DNA of 31,128 nt, from the NCBI GenBank assembly GCA_044866775.1, contig JBIOUG010000119.1:1-31128 (forward strand), in the 5' to 3' direction. The DNA comes from DASUNQ01 sp044866775. GTDB lineage: Bacteria > Acidobacteriota > Thermoanaerobaculia > Multivoradales > UBA5704. Positions 23,986-31,128 of this stretch are shown here, one piece after another. The translations under genes and the position numbers were made by a program. Positions within the stretch are counted from its first letter, which is position 1; the number at the start of each line of letters is the position of its first letter. The notes below the pieces were generated by a model. The model saw only the letters and a list, made by a program, of their open reading frames with translations. It did no database searches and was not told the origin of the DNA.

Positions 23986-25586
23986 GGCTCCTCCTCCTCG
24001 TCCAGGAACGGGACGGTCGTCAGACGGCGGGAGTCGACCTCTACCGCGCCTGATCCGCCGTCCTCTGCCACTAGGGTGCCGGTCTCGAAGCGCAAGCGCG
24101 CCACGGCGAGGGCCAGCGCGAGGTGGGCCGCCACCCGCGCCTGGCGCGCGCCGGTCAGGCGGTCGCGCTGCGAGATGAGGTCGATCAGCGTCGAGGTGCC
24201 CGCCTTGAGCTTCTTCTCTTCGTTCTCGACCGCCCGCTCGAAGAGGCGCACCGCCTCGTCGGCCCGCTCGAGCTGCTCGGCGTGCCGCGCCACGGCGTCG
24301 AGCGCCGCCGGAACGTCGGCGCCGATCTGCCGCGCCCGGAGCTCGGCCAGGAGTGTGTTCTGCTCCCGCGCCGCCCGCGCGCGCTCGAGCTCGCCGCGCG
24401 AGCGGCTGTTGCGGGTCGGCCAGGAGAGGCTGAGCGAGAGCGCCGAGCTGGCCCCTGGCACGTTGCGGTAGAGCGGGGTGAAGAAGGCCTCCGTGCTGGT
24501 CCCCTCGACGAGGCCCGAGTAGCTGGGCGTGAAGACCAGGTCGAGCTGCGGCAGGAGCGAGTTGTCGGCCGAGCGCAGGACGGCCTCCGCGGCGCTCTGG
24601 CGCTCGCGGGCGGCGAGCAGGTCGGTCCGGCGCGCGAGCGCCGCGGCGACGAACGGCTCCGTCGCCGCGCCCGGCGGCAGCGCGGCGGCGACGACCCCGG
24701 GGAACGGGTCGGACGGGAGCGGCAGGGCGGCGATGCGCGCCCGGTCGAGGCCGATCTCCCGCCCCAGATCCTGCCGTGCCGCGAAGAGGTTCCGCTCGCC
24801 GCCGATCGCCGCCGCCTCCTTCGCCGCGAGATTCGCCTGCACCTGCACGAGCTCGGCCGCCGGGGTCACGTCGGCCGCGATCAACTGGCGCGTCGTCGCG
24901 AGCAGCTCGCGGGCCCGGTCCTCGCTCTCGCGCAGGATCTCGAGGCCGAGCGCCGCGGCGCGGGTCTGCCAGTATTGCGAGACGACCGCGAAGACCCGCT
25001 CCGCGGTGGTCTGGCGCAGGTCGAGCACGCTCGCCGCGACCTCGCGCTCGGCCGCCGTTTCGAGGGCGGCGACGGAGTCACGGCCGCGCCCGCGCAGCAG
25101 GGGCTGGCGCAGCGTCAGCGAGAAGGTTCCGACGTTCACCGCCGGGTCGCCCTCTGCGCCCTCCTCGGTGCGCAACATCTCGAGCTCCGGCTCGATCGAC
25201 AGGCCGGAACGGAAGCGCTTGGTGAGGAGCAGCGAGTTGCCGAGCAGCGCTTGCTGGCCGCTGGTGGTTTCAGAGAGCGGGTCCTGGGATTCGATCTCGC
25301 GAACGCTCGCGGTCACCACCGGGTCGAAGCTCGCGCGGGACGCCAGCAGGGCGCCGCGCGAGGCGCGCATCCGCGCCTCCTCGACGGCGAGGACCGGGTC
25401 GTTCGCGAGGGTCAGGCGGACTGCTTCGCCCAGGGTGATCCCTGCGGCGGGAGGAGCCTCGCCGACGGCGGGGGCCGCGGCGAGCCAGAGGAGCGCCAGC
25501 GTAAAGCCGGCGACGCAGCTCCTCCCGGCAGACCGCGGTGCGGAGGAAAGAACGGGAACCGAGAAGGGAACGGCGGTCGACGACAC
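23982..25586 (-). CDS. TolC-like outer-membrane efflux protein
   Basis: This 534-residue protein has two outer-membrane efflux repeats with long alpha-helices rich in Ala, Glu and Arg (for example GELERARAAREQNTLLAELRARQIGA near the second repeat). The N-terminal signal sequence has a hydrophobic core VAGFTLALLWLAAAPAVGEA. It should form the trimeric exit duct for the HlyD/ABC exporter encoded immediately downstream. The start is GTG 25586, since the frame lacks a well-placed ATG upstream; it is the first gene of the minus-strand RiPP operon. A plausible minus-strand promoter sits just upstream. Confidence 0.9.
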   Translation of the reverse strand: MSSTAVPFSVPVLSSAPRSAGRSCVAGFTLALLWLAAAPAVGEAPPAAGITLGEAVRLTLANDPVLAVEEARMRASRGALLASRASFDPVVTASVREIESQDPLSETTSGQQALLGNSLLLTKRFRSGLSIEPELEMLRTEEGAEGDPAVNVGTFSLTLRQPLLRGRGRDSVAALETAAEREVAASVLDLRQTTAERVFAVVSQYWQTRAAALGLEILRESEDRARELLATTRQLIAADVTPAAELVQVQANLAAKEAAAIGGERNLFAARQDLGREIGLDRARIAALPLPSDPFPGVVAAALPPGAATEPFVAAALARRTDLLAARERQSAAEAVLRSADNSLLPQLDLVFTPSYSGLVEGTSTEAFFTPLYRNVPGASSALSLSLSWPTRNSRSRGELERARAAREQNTLLAELRARQIGADVPAALDAVARHAEQLERADEAVRLFERAVENEEKKLKAGTSTLIDLISQRDRLTGARQARVAAHLALALAVARLRFETGTLVAEDGGSGAVEVDSRRLTTVPFLDEEEEP

Positions 25587-25612
25587 TTGCGCATTCGCGA
25601 TCAGGTTTCGCT

Positions 25613-25641
25613 AGGCTAACACTGTGATCCCAACGACTCAA
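25613..25641 (-). promoter_or_regulatory. Candidate sigma70-type promoter for the RiPP operon
   Basis: On the minus strand TTGAGT (25636-25641) and TAGCCT (25613-25618) are separated by exactly 17 bases and lie 27 bases before the TolC-like start. The -10 match is only partial. The same AT-richer patch read on the plus strand gives TAGGCT ending seven bases before GTG 25624, which would make that gene's transcript leaderless. Both are pattern matches only. Confidence 0.4.
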
Positions 25642-26796
25642 GCCGCGCGCCTGGCGGGCTTCGGGGCGTCCGCCGGCGAGGCCGCAGAGCTGCTGGCCTA
25701 CCAGAGCAACGGCTTCGACCTCGGGCAGCTCGGTCCGGAGACGTCGCTGCCGCTGCCCGACGAGCCCTTCGTCGCGATCTGGGAGCGGTGGGCCGAGGAA
25801 GCGCGGGAGCGCGGGGCGTTCGCGGTGTTGCGCGAGCAGCTTCCCCAGCTCTGGTTTCCGATCGCGGCCGGTATCAGCCAAGCCGAGGGCTACCGAGCTG
25901 CGACACGCCGGGGCGTGCTCCCGTCCGACCTGCCGGAGGCCACCGGCCTGGAGCTCGACCGGCCGGAGCTCGTCGACCTCGAGATCTATCGCAGCCCGGC
26001 GGGCCGGATCCCGCTGCTCGTCGCGCGGGGCCGGCGGGAGTTCGTCGCGCTGCTGCAGGCCCTCTCCAGGCGCAACGAGCCCGTGCCAGTCCTCGCATCC
26101 CAGGGCGCCGTCATGGTCTCCGGCTATATCAACTGGGCACGGATTCGCGAGCTGCGGCGCCGGTGGGAGACGCTCGACCCTGCCACGCGCGAGTGCGCGA
26201 CCTGGTCCGAGGAGCTCGCCCGCATCACGGCACACCGCGAGCTGTACCAGGACCGTTTCATCGTCCTGAGCAACGGCCCGTACAGCGGCGTCCCCGCCGC
26301 CGACCTGGGCCTCGACGAGACCGAGTGGCGCCGGCTCTCGCTCCTCATCCGCCGCGACCACGAGTGCGCCCACTACTTCACCCGCCGGGTGTTCGGCTCG
26401 ATGCGCAACAACCTCCTCGACGAGCTGATCGCGGACTACTGCGGGATGACGGGAGCCATCGGGCGCTTCAGAGCGGACTGGTTCCTGCGCTTCCTGGGAC
26501 TCGGCGGCCACCGGCCGTACCGCGGCGGCGGGCGGCTGGACCTCTACCGGGGGGAGCCTCCGCTCTCCGATGAGGCGTTTCAGGTCCTGCAGGCGATCAT
26601 CGCCGCCGCCGCGGAGAACCTGGAGCGCTTCGACGCCCGGCGGCCGGCGGGTCCGCGCAGCCCGGGCGACCGCGCCCTGTTGATCGCAGCTCTGGGCGCC
26701 TTGCGCCTCGACGAGCTCGCCGCGACGGACGGCGCGCCGCGCCTGGAGGAAACGGTCGAGAGCCTACGCGCACGCCTCGGTTGGGCGAGCGCTTGA
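25624..26796 (+). CDS. Uncharacterised protein with HExxH motif, divergent from the exporter operon
   Basis: I do not recognise a named function. The 390-residue soluble protein has no signal peptide. Its central block reads IRRDHECAHYFTRRVFGSM, giving His246-Glu247-x-x-His250, and then NNLLDELIADYCG with Glu267 as a possible third metal ligand. This is the layout of a zinc metallopeptidase, though the spacing is slightly short for thermolysin-like enzymes. The rest is mixed helical sequence with conserved-looking LSNGPYSGV. The start is GTG 25624, 37 bases from the divergently transcribed TolC-like gene; no clear ribosome site is visible, consistent with a leaderless message. Position suggests, but does not show, a role in peptide maturation. 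A non-catalytic metal-binding protein is the alternative. Confidence 0.7.
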   Translation: MIPTTQAARLAGFGASAGEAAELLAYQSNGFDLGQLGPETSLPLPDEPFVAIWERWAEEARERGAFAVLREQLPQLWFPIAAGISQAEGYRAATRRGVLPSDLPEATGLELDRPELVDLEIYRSPAGRIPLLVARGRREFVALLQALSRRNEPVPVLASQGAVMVSGYINWARIRELRRRWETLDPATRECATWSEELARITAHRELYQDRFIVLSNGPYSGVPAADLGLDETEWRRLSLLIRRDHECAHYFTRRVFGSMRNNLLDELIADYCGMTGAIGRFRADWFLRFLGLGGHRPYRGGGRLDLYRGEPPLSDEAFQVLQAIIAAAAENLERFDARRPAGPRSPGDRALLIAALGALRLDELAATDGAPRLEETVESLRARLGWASA

Positions 26797-26910
26797 GCTG
26801 ATGGAAGGTCTGCGGCGCGTTCGGAGTGCTACGCTTACCGGCGCTGGATCCGATTCCACCTCGGCTCGGCGGCTCGCACCGCCCGGCCATTCCCTGGAAG
26901 GAGGCCTGGC

Positions 26911-27468
26911 ATGGTCCCGCTCCCGGATCTGTGGTTGCCGATCGTGGTCGCCGCGGTGCTGGTCTTCGTGGTGAGCTCGATCCTGCACATGGTGCTCACG
27001 TATCACCGGCGCGACTACAAGCAGCTCCCGCACGAGGCCGAGACGCTCGCGGCGCTGCGGCGCGAGAGCCTCGCCCCCGGCCTCTATCACTTCCCCTACG
27101 CCGCCAGCGCCAAGGAGGCGAAGGCGCCCGCGATGGAGGAGAAGCGCCGCCAGGGTCCGGTGGGCATGTTGTCGATCATGCCCAGCGGGTCGACGTCGAT
27201 GGGCAAGTACCTCGCGACCTGGTTCGGCTATCTCCTGCTGGTGAGCGTCTTCGTCGCCTATCTCACCGGCCGCACGCTCCCGCCCGGCACGGACTACCTC
27301 GCGGTCTTCCGCGTCGCCGGCACGGCCGCCTTCATGGCTTACGGCGTCGGCCAGCTCATCGACTCGATCTGGAAGGCGATCCCGTGGAGCAACACGCTCC
27401 GCAACGTCATCGACGGGCTGCTCTACTCGCTGGTCACCGCCGGCGTCTTCGGCTGGCTCTGGCCCTAG
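26911..27468 (+). CDS. Small conserved-type inner-membrane protein, function unknown
   Basis: This 185-residue protein has about four hydrophobic segments: residues 8-28 (LWLPIVVAAVLVFVVSSILH), about 102-120, about 128-148 and about 167-184. A soluble loop (about 35-95) contains the polar stretch YHRRDYKQLPHEAE and a Lys/Glu-rich part. No enzymatic motif is visible. ATG 26911 follows an excellent AAGGAGG. It is 114 bases downstream of the HExxH gene on the same strand and is probably its own unit. I do not know a function. Confidence 0.75.
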   Translation: MVPLPDLWLPIVVAAVLVFVVSSILHMVLTYHRRDYKQLPHEAETLAALRRESLAPGLYHFPYAASAKEAKAPAMEEKRRQGPVGMLSIMPSGSTSMGKYLATWFGYLLLVSVFVAYLTGRTLPPGTDYLAVFRVAGTAAFMAYGVGQLIDSIWKAIPWSNTLRNVIDGLLYSLVTAGVFGWLWP

Positions 27469-27667
27469 CAGGCGCGAAGGCTTTCGCGCGCGCCGCGAGA
27501 TCATAAAACCCCACGCGCATTCATAAAAAGACCAATGGGTGTGGCGCCGGCAGGGCTCCCGGCGCCCCCCCTCCCCCTCGCCGGCCGCGGGCGGCGGCCG
27601 TGGTGCGACCCTTGCACCGGACGCGCGCGCCAACCAGTCCGTGAGGACGCACTGTAAGGAGGCAGTC
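27469..27667. other. 199-base intergenic region before the barrel gene
   Basis: After the hairpin at 27472-27489 comes a short AT-richer patch with two TCATAAAA copies (around 27501 and 27519), a possible promoter area. A second perfect stem then follows, GGCGCCGG (27543-27550) with CCGGCGCC (27559-27566) around an eight-base loop, and a GC-rich leader ending in AAGGAGG before ATG 27668. No small gene with convincing features was seen. Confidence 0.45.
27472..27489 (+). terminator. Hairpin after the small membrane-protein gene
   Basis: GCGCGAA (27472-27478) pairs with TTCGCGC (27483-27489) around GGCT, just beyond the stop codon. There is no T-run, so terminator function is tentative. Confidence 0.4.
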
Positions 27668-28603
27668 ATGGCGATGAGCCTGTGGAGCGTGTCTCGAATT
27701 GCAGCGGTCCTAGCCCTTGCCACGTCGCCGGCGATGGCCGGCGGCGCCTGGGTGCCGCAGCAGGGTGCCGGCGACGTGCAGCTCGGCTACAGCGTCAAGA
27801 CCGCGCGGGCGTCGTGGACTCAGCGCGGCGACACCACCGTCAGCAGGAGCTGGCACATCTTTCGGTACGGCTACGCCGGCGGCGAGGTCGGTCTCGGCTA
27901 CGACACCTCGTTCCGCTATCTCGGGCTCTACCTCGACGGCCTCGAGGGACGGCGTGACAACATGGAGCGCAACCGCGGCCTGTCGGAGCTCTTCCTGGGC
28001 TTCAAGCACCAGTTCCACGAGGGCACTTGGCCGATGGCGGTGGCCTTGAACGTCCGCACCTCGTACCTCTACGACCTGACGGGGCCCTACGACCGCCACG
28101 TTTTCCTCCCCGACGACGACGACGGCGACGGCGACGGCGACGAGGAGGAGGCCGTGTTCAAGGGCGAGAGCCCCGAGTGGCGCGGCATGCTCGGCGAGGA
28201 CTACGGCGTGACCTACCTCGTCAGCCGCTCGCTCGCCGACGGCGGCTGGTTCAACCTCGAGGCCGGCTACACCTACCGCACCGGCAATCTCGGCGACGAG
28301 ATCCCGCTCTTCGTCGAGGTCGGCTACCCGCTGCCGTGGCGGTCGCTGATCGCCAAGGGCAGCTATAGCTGGGTCCAAGGCGCCGGCAACGAGTCGCCCA
28401 ACCGCGAGCCCGACGACCGCTTCGGCTGCTCGCCCAACAACTGCTTCCCCGACGCCAGCCGCATGGTCGTCGGCGCCGCCTTGTTCCGCAACTTCGGCGG
28501 CCGGCAGCGGTGGTGGGCGGAGGCCGGCTTCAACCAGTGGATCTGGGGCCGCTCGGCGCGCAAGTACGAGGAGCCGTACCTGTCGATGGGACGGCGGTTC
28601 TGA
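27668..28603 (+). CDS. Probable outer-membrane beta-barrel protein with acidic loop
   Basis: This 311-residue protein has a Sec signal peptide (cleavage probably after SPAMA, residue 24 or so) and alternating polar/hydrophobic strands rich in Tyr, Trp and Gly (GDVQLGYSV, YGYAGGEVGLGYDTSFRYLGLYLDG, FNLEAGYTYRTG). It ends in MGRRF, and a terminal Phe is typical of outer-membrane barrels. An acidic loop, DDDDGDGDGDEEE at about residues 150-162, looks like a calcium-binding or surface-exposed stretch. ATG 27668 is chosen over upstream starts because AAGGAGG lies directly ahead and the signal peptide begins there. No substrate can be named. Confidence 0.75.
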   Translation: MAMSLWSVSRIAAVLALATSPAMAGGAWVPQQGAGDVQLGYSVKTARASWTQRGDTTVSRSWHIFRYGYAGGEVGLGYDTSFRYLGLYLDGLEGRRDNMERNRGLSELFLGFKHQFHEGTWPMAVALNVRTSYLYDLTGPYDRHVFLPDDDDGDGDGDEEEAVFKGESPEWRGMLGEDYGVTYLVSRSLADGGWFNLEAGYTYRTGNLGDEIPLFVEVGYPLPWRSLIAKGSYSWVQGAGNESPNREPDDRFGCSPNNCFPDASRMVVGAALFRNFGGRQRWWAEAGFNQWIWGRSARKYEEPYLSMGRRF

Positions 28604-29388
28604 GCGCCGTCCCGAGAATGCCTTAAGGCGAGAACCCTGTCTGCAGGGCGCGGGCGGGCGTCACGAAGGGTGACGGCCGGGGACGCGCTGTCGACGACGA
28701 GGAGAAACGGGAACACCCGGTCCTGCAGGCATTGGAACTCGCCGAAGCTCAGCAGCTCTCCCGAGAAGAACCGCCTGAAGCTCTCGCGGACGTCCTCGAG
28801 CCGGAGCGTGCCGTGCGGCACCAAGACGCCGCTGCCGACGATTCCCCCTTCGGGTTTGTAGAGGCCGGCCGAGCAGATGGCGGAGCGGTCGTTCTCGCCG
28901 AGATGGACGAACCCCGCCAGGACCGTATCCTCGTCGAGATCGAACTGCGCATTGACGGGCAGGATGCCGGAGACGAGATCGTCGCGTCGCACGGCGGGGA
29001 CCTCGATCCGGCCCACGACGGCCGCGTCCTCGATGACCTCGAGGCTCGAGCTGACCCGGAGCTGCGGCGCCCCCAGGACCTCCAGCATGCCGACGTTTCC
29101 CAGCGGCACGAGAGCGAACAGCTCCCGACAGCAGCCGGAGAGGCTGCGTGGAGCGAGCGTGGTGCGGCCGAGGACGGTCGCCCGGGCCGCGGGAGGCGCA
29201 TTGGCCGGCAGGAACGAGACGGCGAACGACCGTGGGACCTCGCCGCGATTGCTCACCAGGAGCGTGGTCCGCAGGAGCTTGCCGCCGATCTCGGCGTTGG
29301 CGGCGAAGGGGACCACGAGGAGGGGGTCGGCGGCCGCCGCGCCGGTCGCCAGGGCCAAGGAACATGCCAACGAGAGCAGCCGTTTCAT
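28363..29388 (-). CDS. Secreted hypothetical protein, C terminus possibly frameshifted
   Basis: The 341-residue reading starts with a clear signal peptide (KRLLSLACSLALATGAAAA). Residues about 22-240 look like a beta-rich secreted domain (LLVVPFAANAEIGGKLLRTTLLVSNRG, LRVSSSLEVIED, VLAGFVHLGEND). After about residue 245 the sequence turns Arg/Pro-rich and the last 80 residues are antisense to the barrel gene, which makes them doubtful. Shifting frame near 28660-28680 would give an ending SPFVTPARALQTGFSP and a stop at about 28623, just short of the hairpin. ATG 29388 is followed directly by the signal peptide. I do not recognise the family. Confidence 0.65.
   Translation of the reverse strand: MKRLLSLACSLALATGAAAADPLLVVPFAANAEIGGKLLRTTLLVSNRGEVPRSFAVSFLPANAPPAARATVLGRTTLAPRSLSGCCRELFALVPLGNVGMLEVLGAPQLRVSSSLEVIEDAAVVGRIEVPAVRRDDLVSGILPVNAQFDLDEDTVLAGFVHLGENDRSAICSAGLYKPEGGIVGSGVLVPHGTLRLEDVRESFRRFFSGELLSFGEFQCLQDRVFPFLLVVDSASPAVTLRDARPRPADRVLALRHSRDGAQNRRPIDRYGSSYLRAERPQIHWLKPASAHHRCRPPKLRNKAAPTTMRLASGKQLLGEQPKRSSGSRLGDSLPAPWTQL
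28588..28613. terminator. Bidirectional hairpin between convergent genes
   Basis: GGGACGGCG (28588-28596) and CGCCGTCCC (28605-28613) form a perfect 9-bp stem with an eight-base loop spanning the barrel gene's stop codon. It could terminate both the barrel gene and the converging secreted-protein gene. No T-tract is present on either side. Confidence 0.5.
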
Positions 29389-29461
29389 CGCTCACCTCCG
29401 CGCCAGGCTTCACCCAGGTATACGTCGCCGTCAGCCGTGTCGTTCGAGCTTGACGCGGCGC

Positions 29462-30994
29462 TTACTCCGCCCCAACCCCCAGATAAGTCCGCAGCTTCTC
29501 GTCGTCGAACTTCGCCTCGGCCGTCGGCTCGCGGTCGAGGAGGGAGACGGCGACGGCGACCAAGATCGAGACCGTCATCGAGACGATGGCCGGGTTGCGC
29601 AGGGGGAACGGCGCCGTCGCGTTGCCCAGGAGGTCGACCCAGACGGTGGGGCTCAAGACGATGAGGACGACCGTCAGCACGGCGCCGGTCAGGATCGAGG
29701 CCACCGCGCCGCGGGTCGTGAAGCGGCGCCAGACGATCGAGAGCAGGAGCGCCGGGAAGTTGGCGCTGCAGGCGATGGCGAAGGCGAGGCCGACCATGAA
29801 GGCGACGTTCTGGCCCTTGAAGACGACGCCGAGGACGACCGCCAGGAGGCCGAAGACGACGGTGGCGCGGCGCGCGACGCGCATCTGCTCGCGCTCGCTC
29901 GCCTGGCCGCCTTTGACGACGTGCACGTAGATGTCGTGCGACAGCGCCGAGGCGCCGGCGAGCGTGAGGCCCGCCACGACGGCCAGGATGGTGGCGAAGG
30001 CGACGGCGGCGATGAGGCCCAAGAAGGGCGTGCCGCCGAGCCGCTCGGCGAGGAGCGGCGCCGCCATGTTGCCGCCCTTGTCGATGCCGGCGATGACCTC
30101 GCGGCCGACGAGCGCCGCGGCGCCGAAGCCGACGAGCGGGATGATGATGTAGAAGTAGCCGATGAAACCGGTCGCGTAGAGCACCGAGGCGCGCGCCGCC
30201 CGCGCGTTGGGGACGGTGTAGAAGCGCATCAGGATGTGCGGCAGGCCGAGGAGGCCGAGCATCAAGGCGAGCCCGAGCGAGACCGCGTCGAGCGGGCTCG
30301 TCACCAGGCCGCCCGGCTCGAGCGCCTCCTGTCCGTACTGCGCGGCGACCGCGCCGTAGAGCCGCTCGGGGCTGAAGCCGAACTGGCCGAGGACGAGGAG
30401 GGTGAGGATCGTCACCCCGGCCAAGAGAAGCACGGCCTTGATGATCTGCACCCAGGTGGTCGCGATCATGCCGCCGAACAGCACGTAGACCAGCATCACC
30501 AGCCCGACCGCGACGACCGCCCATTCGTAGGGGATGCCGAACATCAGCGTGATGAGGTTTCCCGACCCCACCATCTGGGCGATGGTGTAGAAGAGGACGG
30601 TCAAGATGCCGCCGACGGCCGAGGCGATGCGCACCGGCCGCTGCCGCAGCCGGAAGGCGACGACGTCGGCGAAGGTGTACTTGCCCAAGTTGCGCAGCGG
30701 CTCGGCGACGAGGAAGAGGAGCGCCGGCCAGCCGACCAGCCAGCCGGTGGCGTAGATCATCCCGTCGTAGCCGGACAGCGCCACGAGTCCGGCGATGCCG
30801 AGAAACGACGCGGCGCTCATGTAGTCGCCGGCGAGCGCCAGTCCGTTCTGCATCGCGCTGATCGAGCGGCCGGCGGCGTAGAACTGTTCCGTGTTGCGCG
30901 TGCGGCGCGCCGCAAACCACGTGATGACGAGCGAGAGTCCGATGAAGATGGCGAAGCCCGCCATCGCGACGACATTGGTTTGTCCGGTTTGCAT
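29462..30994 (-). CDS. actP: ActP-like cation/acetate symporter (SSS family)
   Basis: This 510-residue transporter of the sodium:solute symporter family has about 13 membrane spans. The first, AMAGFAIFIGLSLVITWFAA, is followed by EQFYAAGRSISAMQNGLALAGDYMSAASFLGIAGL, a hallmark of the acetate permease ActP. LGLPHILMRFYTVPNARAARAS and ASALSHDIYVHV further support it. ATG 30994 is used because residues MQTGQTN precede the first span and the start shares TGATG with the DUF485 gene's stop. ActP and DUF485 proteins are normally encoded together. Likely role: uptake of acetate or similar short-chain monocarboxylates. Confidence 0.9.
   Translation of the reverse strand: MQTGQTNVVAMAGFAIFIGLSLVITWFAARRTRNTEQFYAAGRSISAMQNGLALAGDYMSAASFLGIAGLVALSGYDGMIYATGWLVGWPALLFLVAEPLRNLGKYTFADVVAFRLRQRPVRIASAVGGILTVLFYTIAQMVGSGNLITLMFGIPYEWAVVAVGLVMLVYVLFGGMIATTWVQIIKAVLLLAGVTILTLLVLGQFGFSPERLYGAVAAQYGQEALEPGGLVTSPLDAVSLGLALMLGLLGLPHILMRFYTVPNARAARASVLYATGFIGYFYIIIPLVGFGAAALVGREVIAGIDKGGNMAAPLLAERLGGTPFLGLIAAVAFATILAVVAGLTLAGASALSHDIYVHVVKGGQASEREQMRVARRATVVFGLLAVVLGVVFKGQNVAFMVGLAFAIACSANFPALLLSIVWRRFTTRGAVASILTGAVLTVVLIVLSPTVWVDLLGNATAPFPLRNPAIVSMTVSILVAVAVSLLDREPTAEAKFDDEKLRTYLGVGAE
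30481..30547. repeat. 67-bp direct repeat, copy 1 (inside actP)
   Basis: It is identical over 67 bases to the last 67 bases of the window. This copy is in the correct context within the ActP membrane domain. Confidence 0.95.
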
Positions 30995-31128
30995 CAGCGT
31001 CCTGCCTGGTGCGCGCGGCGAATGTGGGCGACGGCGCCGTCGTAGTGCGTGTTGGTCCAGCGCACGTAGACCAGCATCACCAGCCCGACCGCGACGACCG
31101 CCCATTCGTAGGGGATGCCGAACATCAG
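30994..31128 (-). CDS. DUF485 membrane protein, 3' fragment with suspect front end
   Basis: The frame closing with TGA at 30994-30996 gives a C terminus YVRWTNTHYDGAVAHIRRA plus a short basic tail, which fits the end of DUF485 (YjcH-like) proteins that accompany ActP. The preceding 22 residues visible in the window are identical to an internal ActP segment (FGIPYEWAVVAVGLVMLVYV) because bases 31062-31128 duplicate 30481-30547. The genuine part is therefore only about 31061 and below; the rest is probably a contig-end artefact. Confidence 0.6.
   Translation of the reverse strand: MMFGIPYEWAVVAVGLVMLVYVRWTNTHYDGAVAHIRRAHQAGR
31062..31128. repeat. 67-bp direct repeat, copy 2 (window end)
   Basis: A perfect copy of 30481-30547 joined to the DUF485 C terminus at the shared VYV codons. 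It runs to the edge, so its full length is unknown. Most likely an assembly artefact. Confidence 0.95.

Noticed and set aside
27469..27667. A small RNA or precursor gene between the membrane-protein and barrel genes
   Set aside because: Two hairpins and an AT-richer patch are present, but no GG-leader reading or recognisable RNA family was found.
28877..31045. 722-codon plus-strand open frame opposite actP
   Set aside because: Extremely Glu/Arg/Asp-rich and repetitive, antisense to a well-supported transporter.
31062..31128. Taking the last 22 residues as genuine DUF485 sequence
   Set aside because: They are identical at DNA level to an ActP internal segment, so an assembly join is the simpler explanation.

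Overview
This is a high-GC window from a Gram-negative bacterium. It carries TolC/HlyD-type export genes, lipoprotein and Sec signal peptides and an outer-membrane barrel. The overall look (a GH2/NagP pair, a zinc-ribbon/cyclase/AAA/TPR giant protein, ActP-DUF485) resembles Acidobacteriota such as Thermoanaerobaculia, or Myxococcota. That is an impression from gene content only; there is no rRNA or marker gene here. The right edge shows signs of being a contig end, because its last 67 bases copy an internal segment.

Layout. (a) 1-3974, plus strand: a probable exo-beta-D-glucosaminidase lipoprotein (GH2) and an FHS-family sugar/H+ symporter, forming a chitosan/glucosamine utilisation pair. (b) 4096-5417, plus strand: a Nif11-type RiPP precursor with a six-residue tail, then an unrecognised protein. 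(c) 5327-8692, minus strand: a 1121-residue class III cyclase/AAA/TPR protein with two zinc ribbons. (d) 8760-25586, minus strand: a near-contiguous RiPP operon. Read 5' to 3' it encodes a TolC-like channel, an HlyD-like adaptor, a C39-peptidase ABC exporter, a second NHLM-type ABC exporter, a cyclic-nucleotide-binding protein, a LanC-like cyclase, a LanB glutamylation protein, a Cys/Thr-rich GG-leader precursor, a stand-alone LanB elimination protein, a borosin-type alpha-N-methyltransferase carrying its own C-terminal precursor-like tail, and a JmjC-type oxygenase. (e) 25624-28603, plus strand: a HExxH protein divergent from the exporter, a small membrane protein and an outer-membrane barrel. 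(f) 28363-31128, minus strand: a secreted protein, an ActP-like symporter and a DUF485 fragment.

How it fits together. The class I lanthipeptide genes (split LanB plus LanC) should dehydrate and cyclise the 63-residue precursor. The C39 exporter should clip the leader at its GG site and pass the product through HlyD and TolC. The unusual part is the 478-residue protein at 10039-11475. Its middle is an OphMA-like tetrapyrrole-methylase-fold N-methyltransferase, and its C terminus looks like a borosin recognition helix bundle followed by a short possible core. Its N terminus is a winged-helix-like module that is also present, about two-thirds identical, at the C terminus of the adjacent JmjC protein. 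This suggests a hybrid lanthipeptide/borosin/oxygenase pathway whose tailoring enzymes share a docking module. I know of no characterised system with this combination.

No tRNA, rRNA, CRISPR array, insertion sequence or phage gene was seen. No gene-free stretch exceeds 300 bases; the longest is about 200 (27469-27667).
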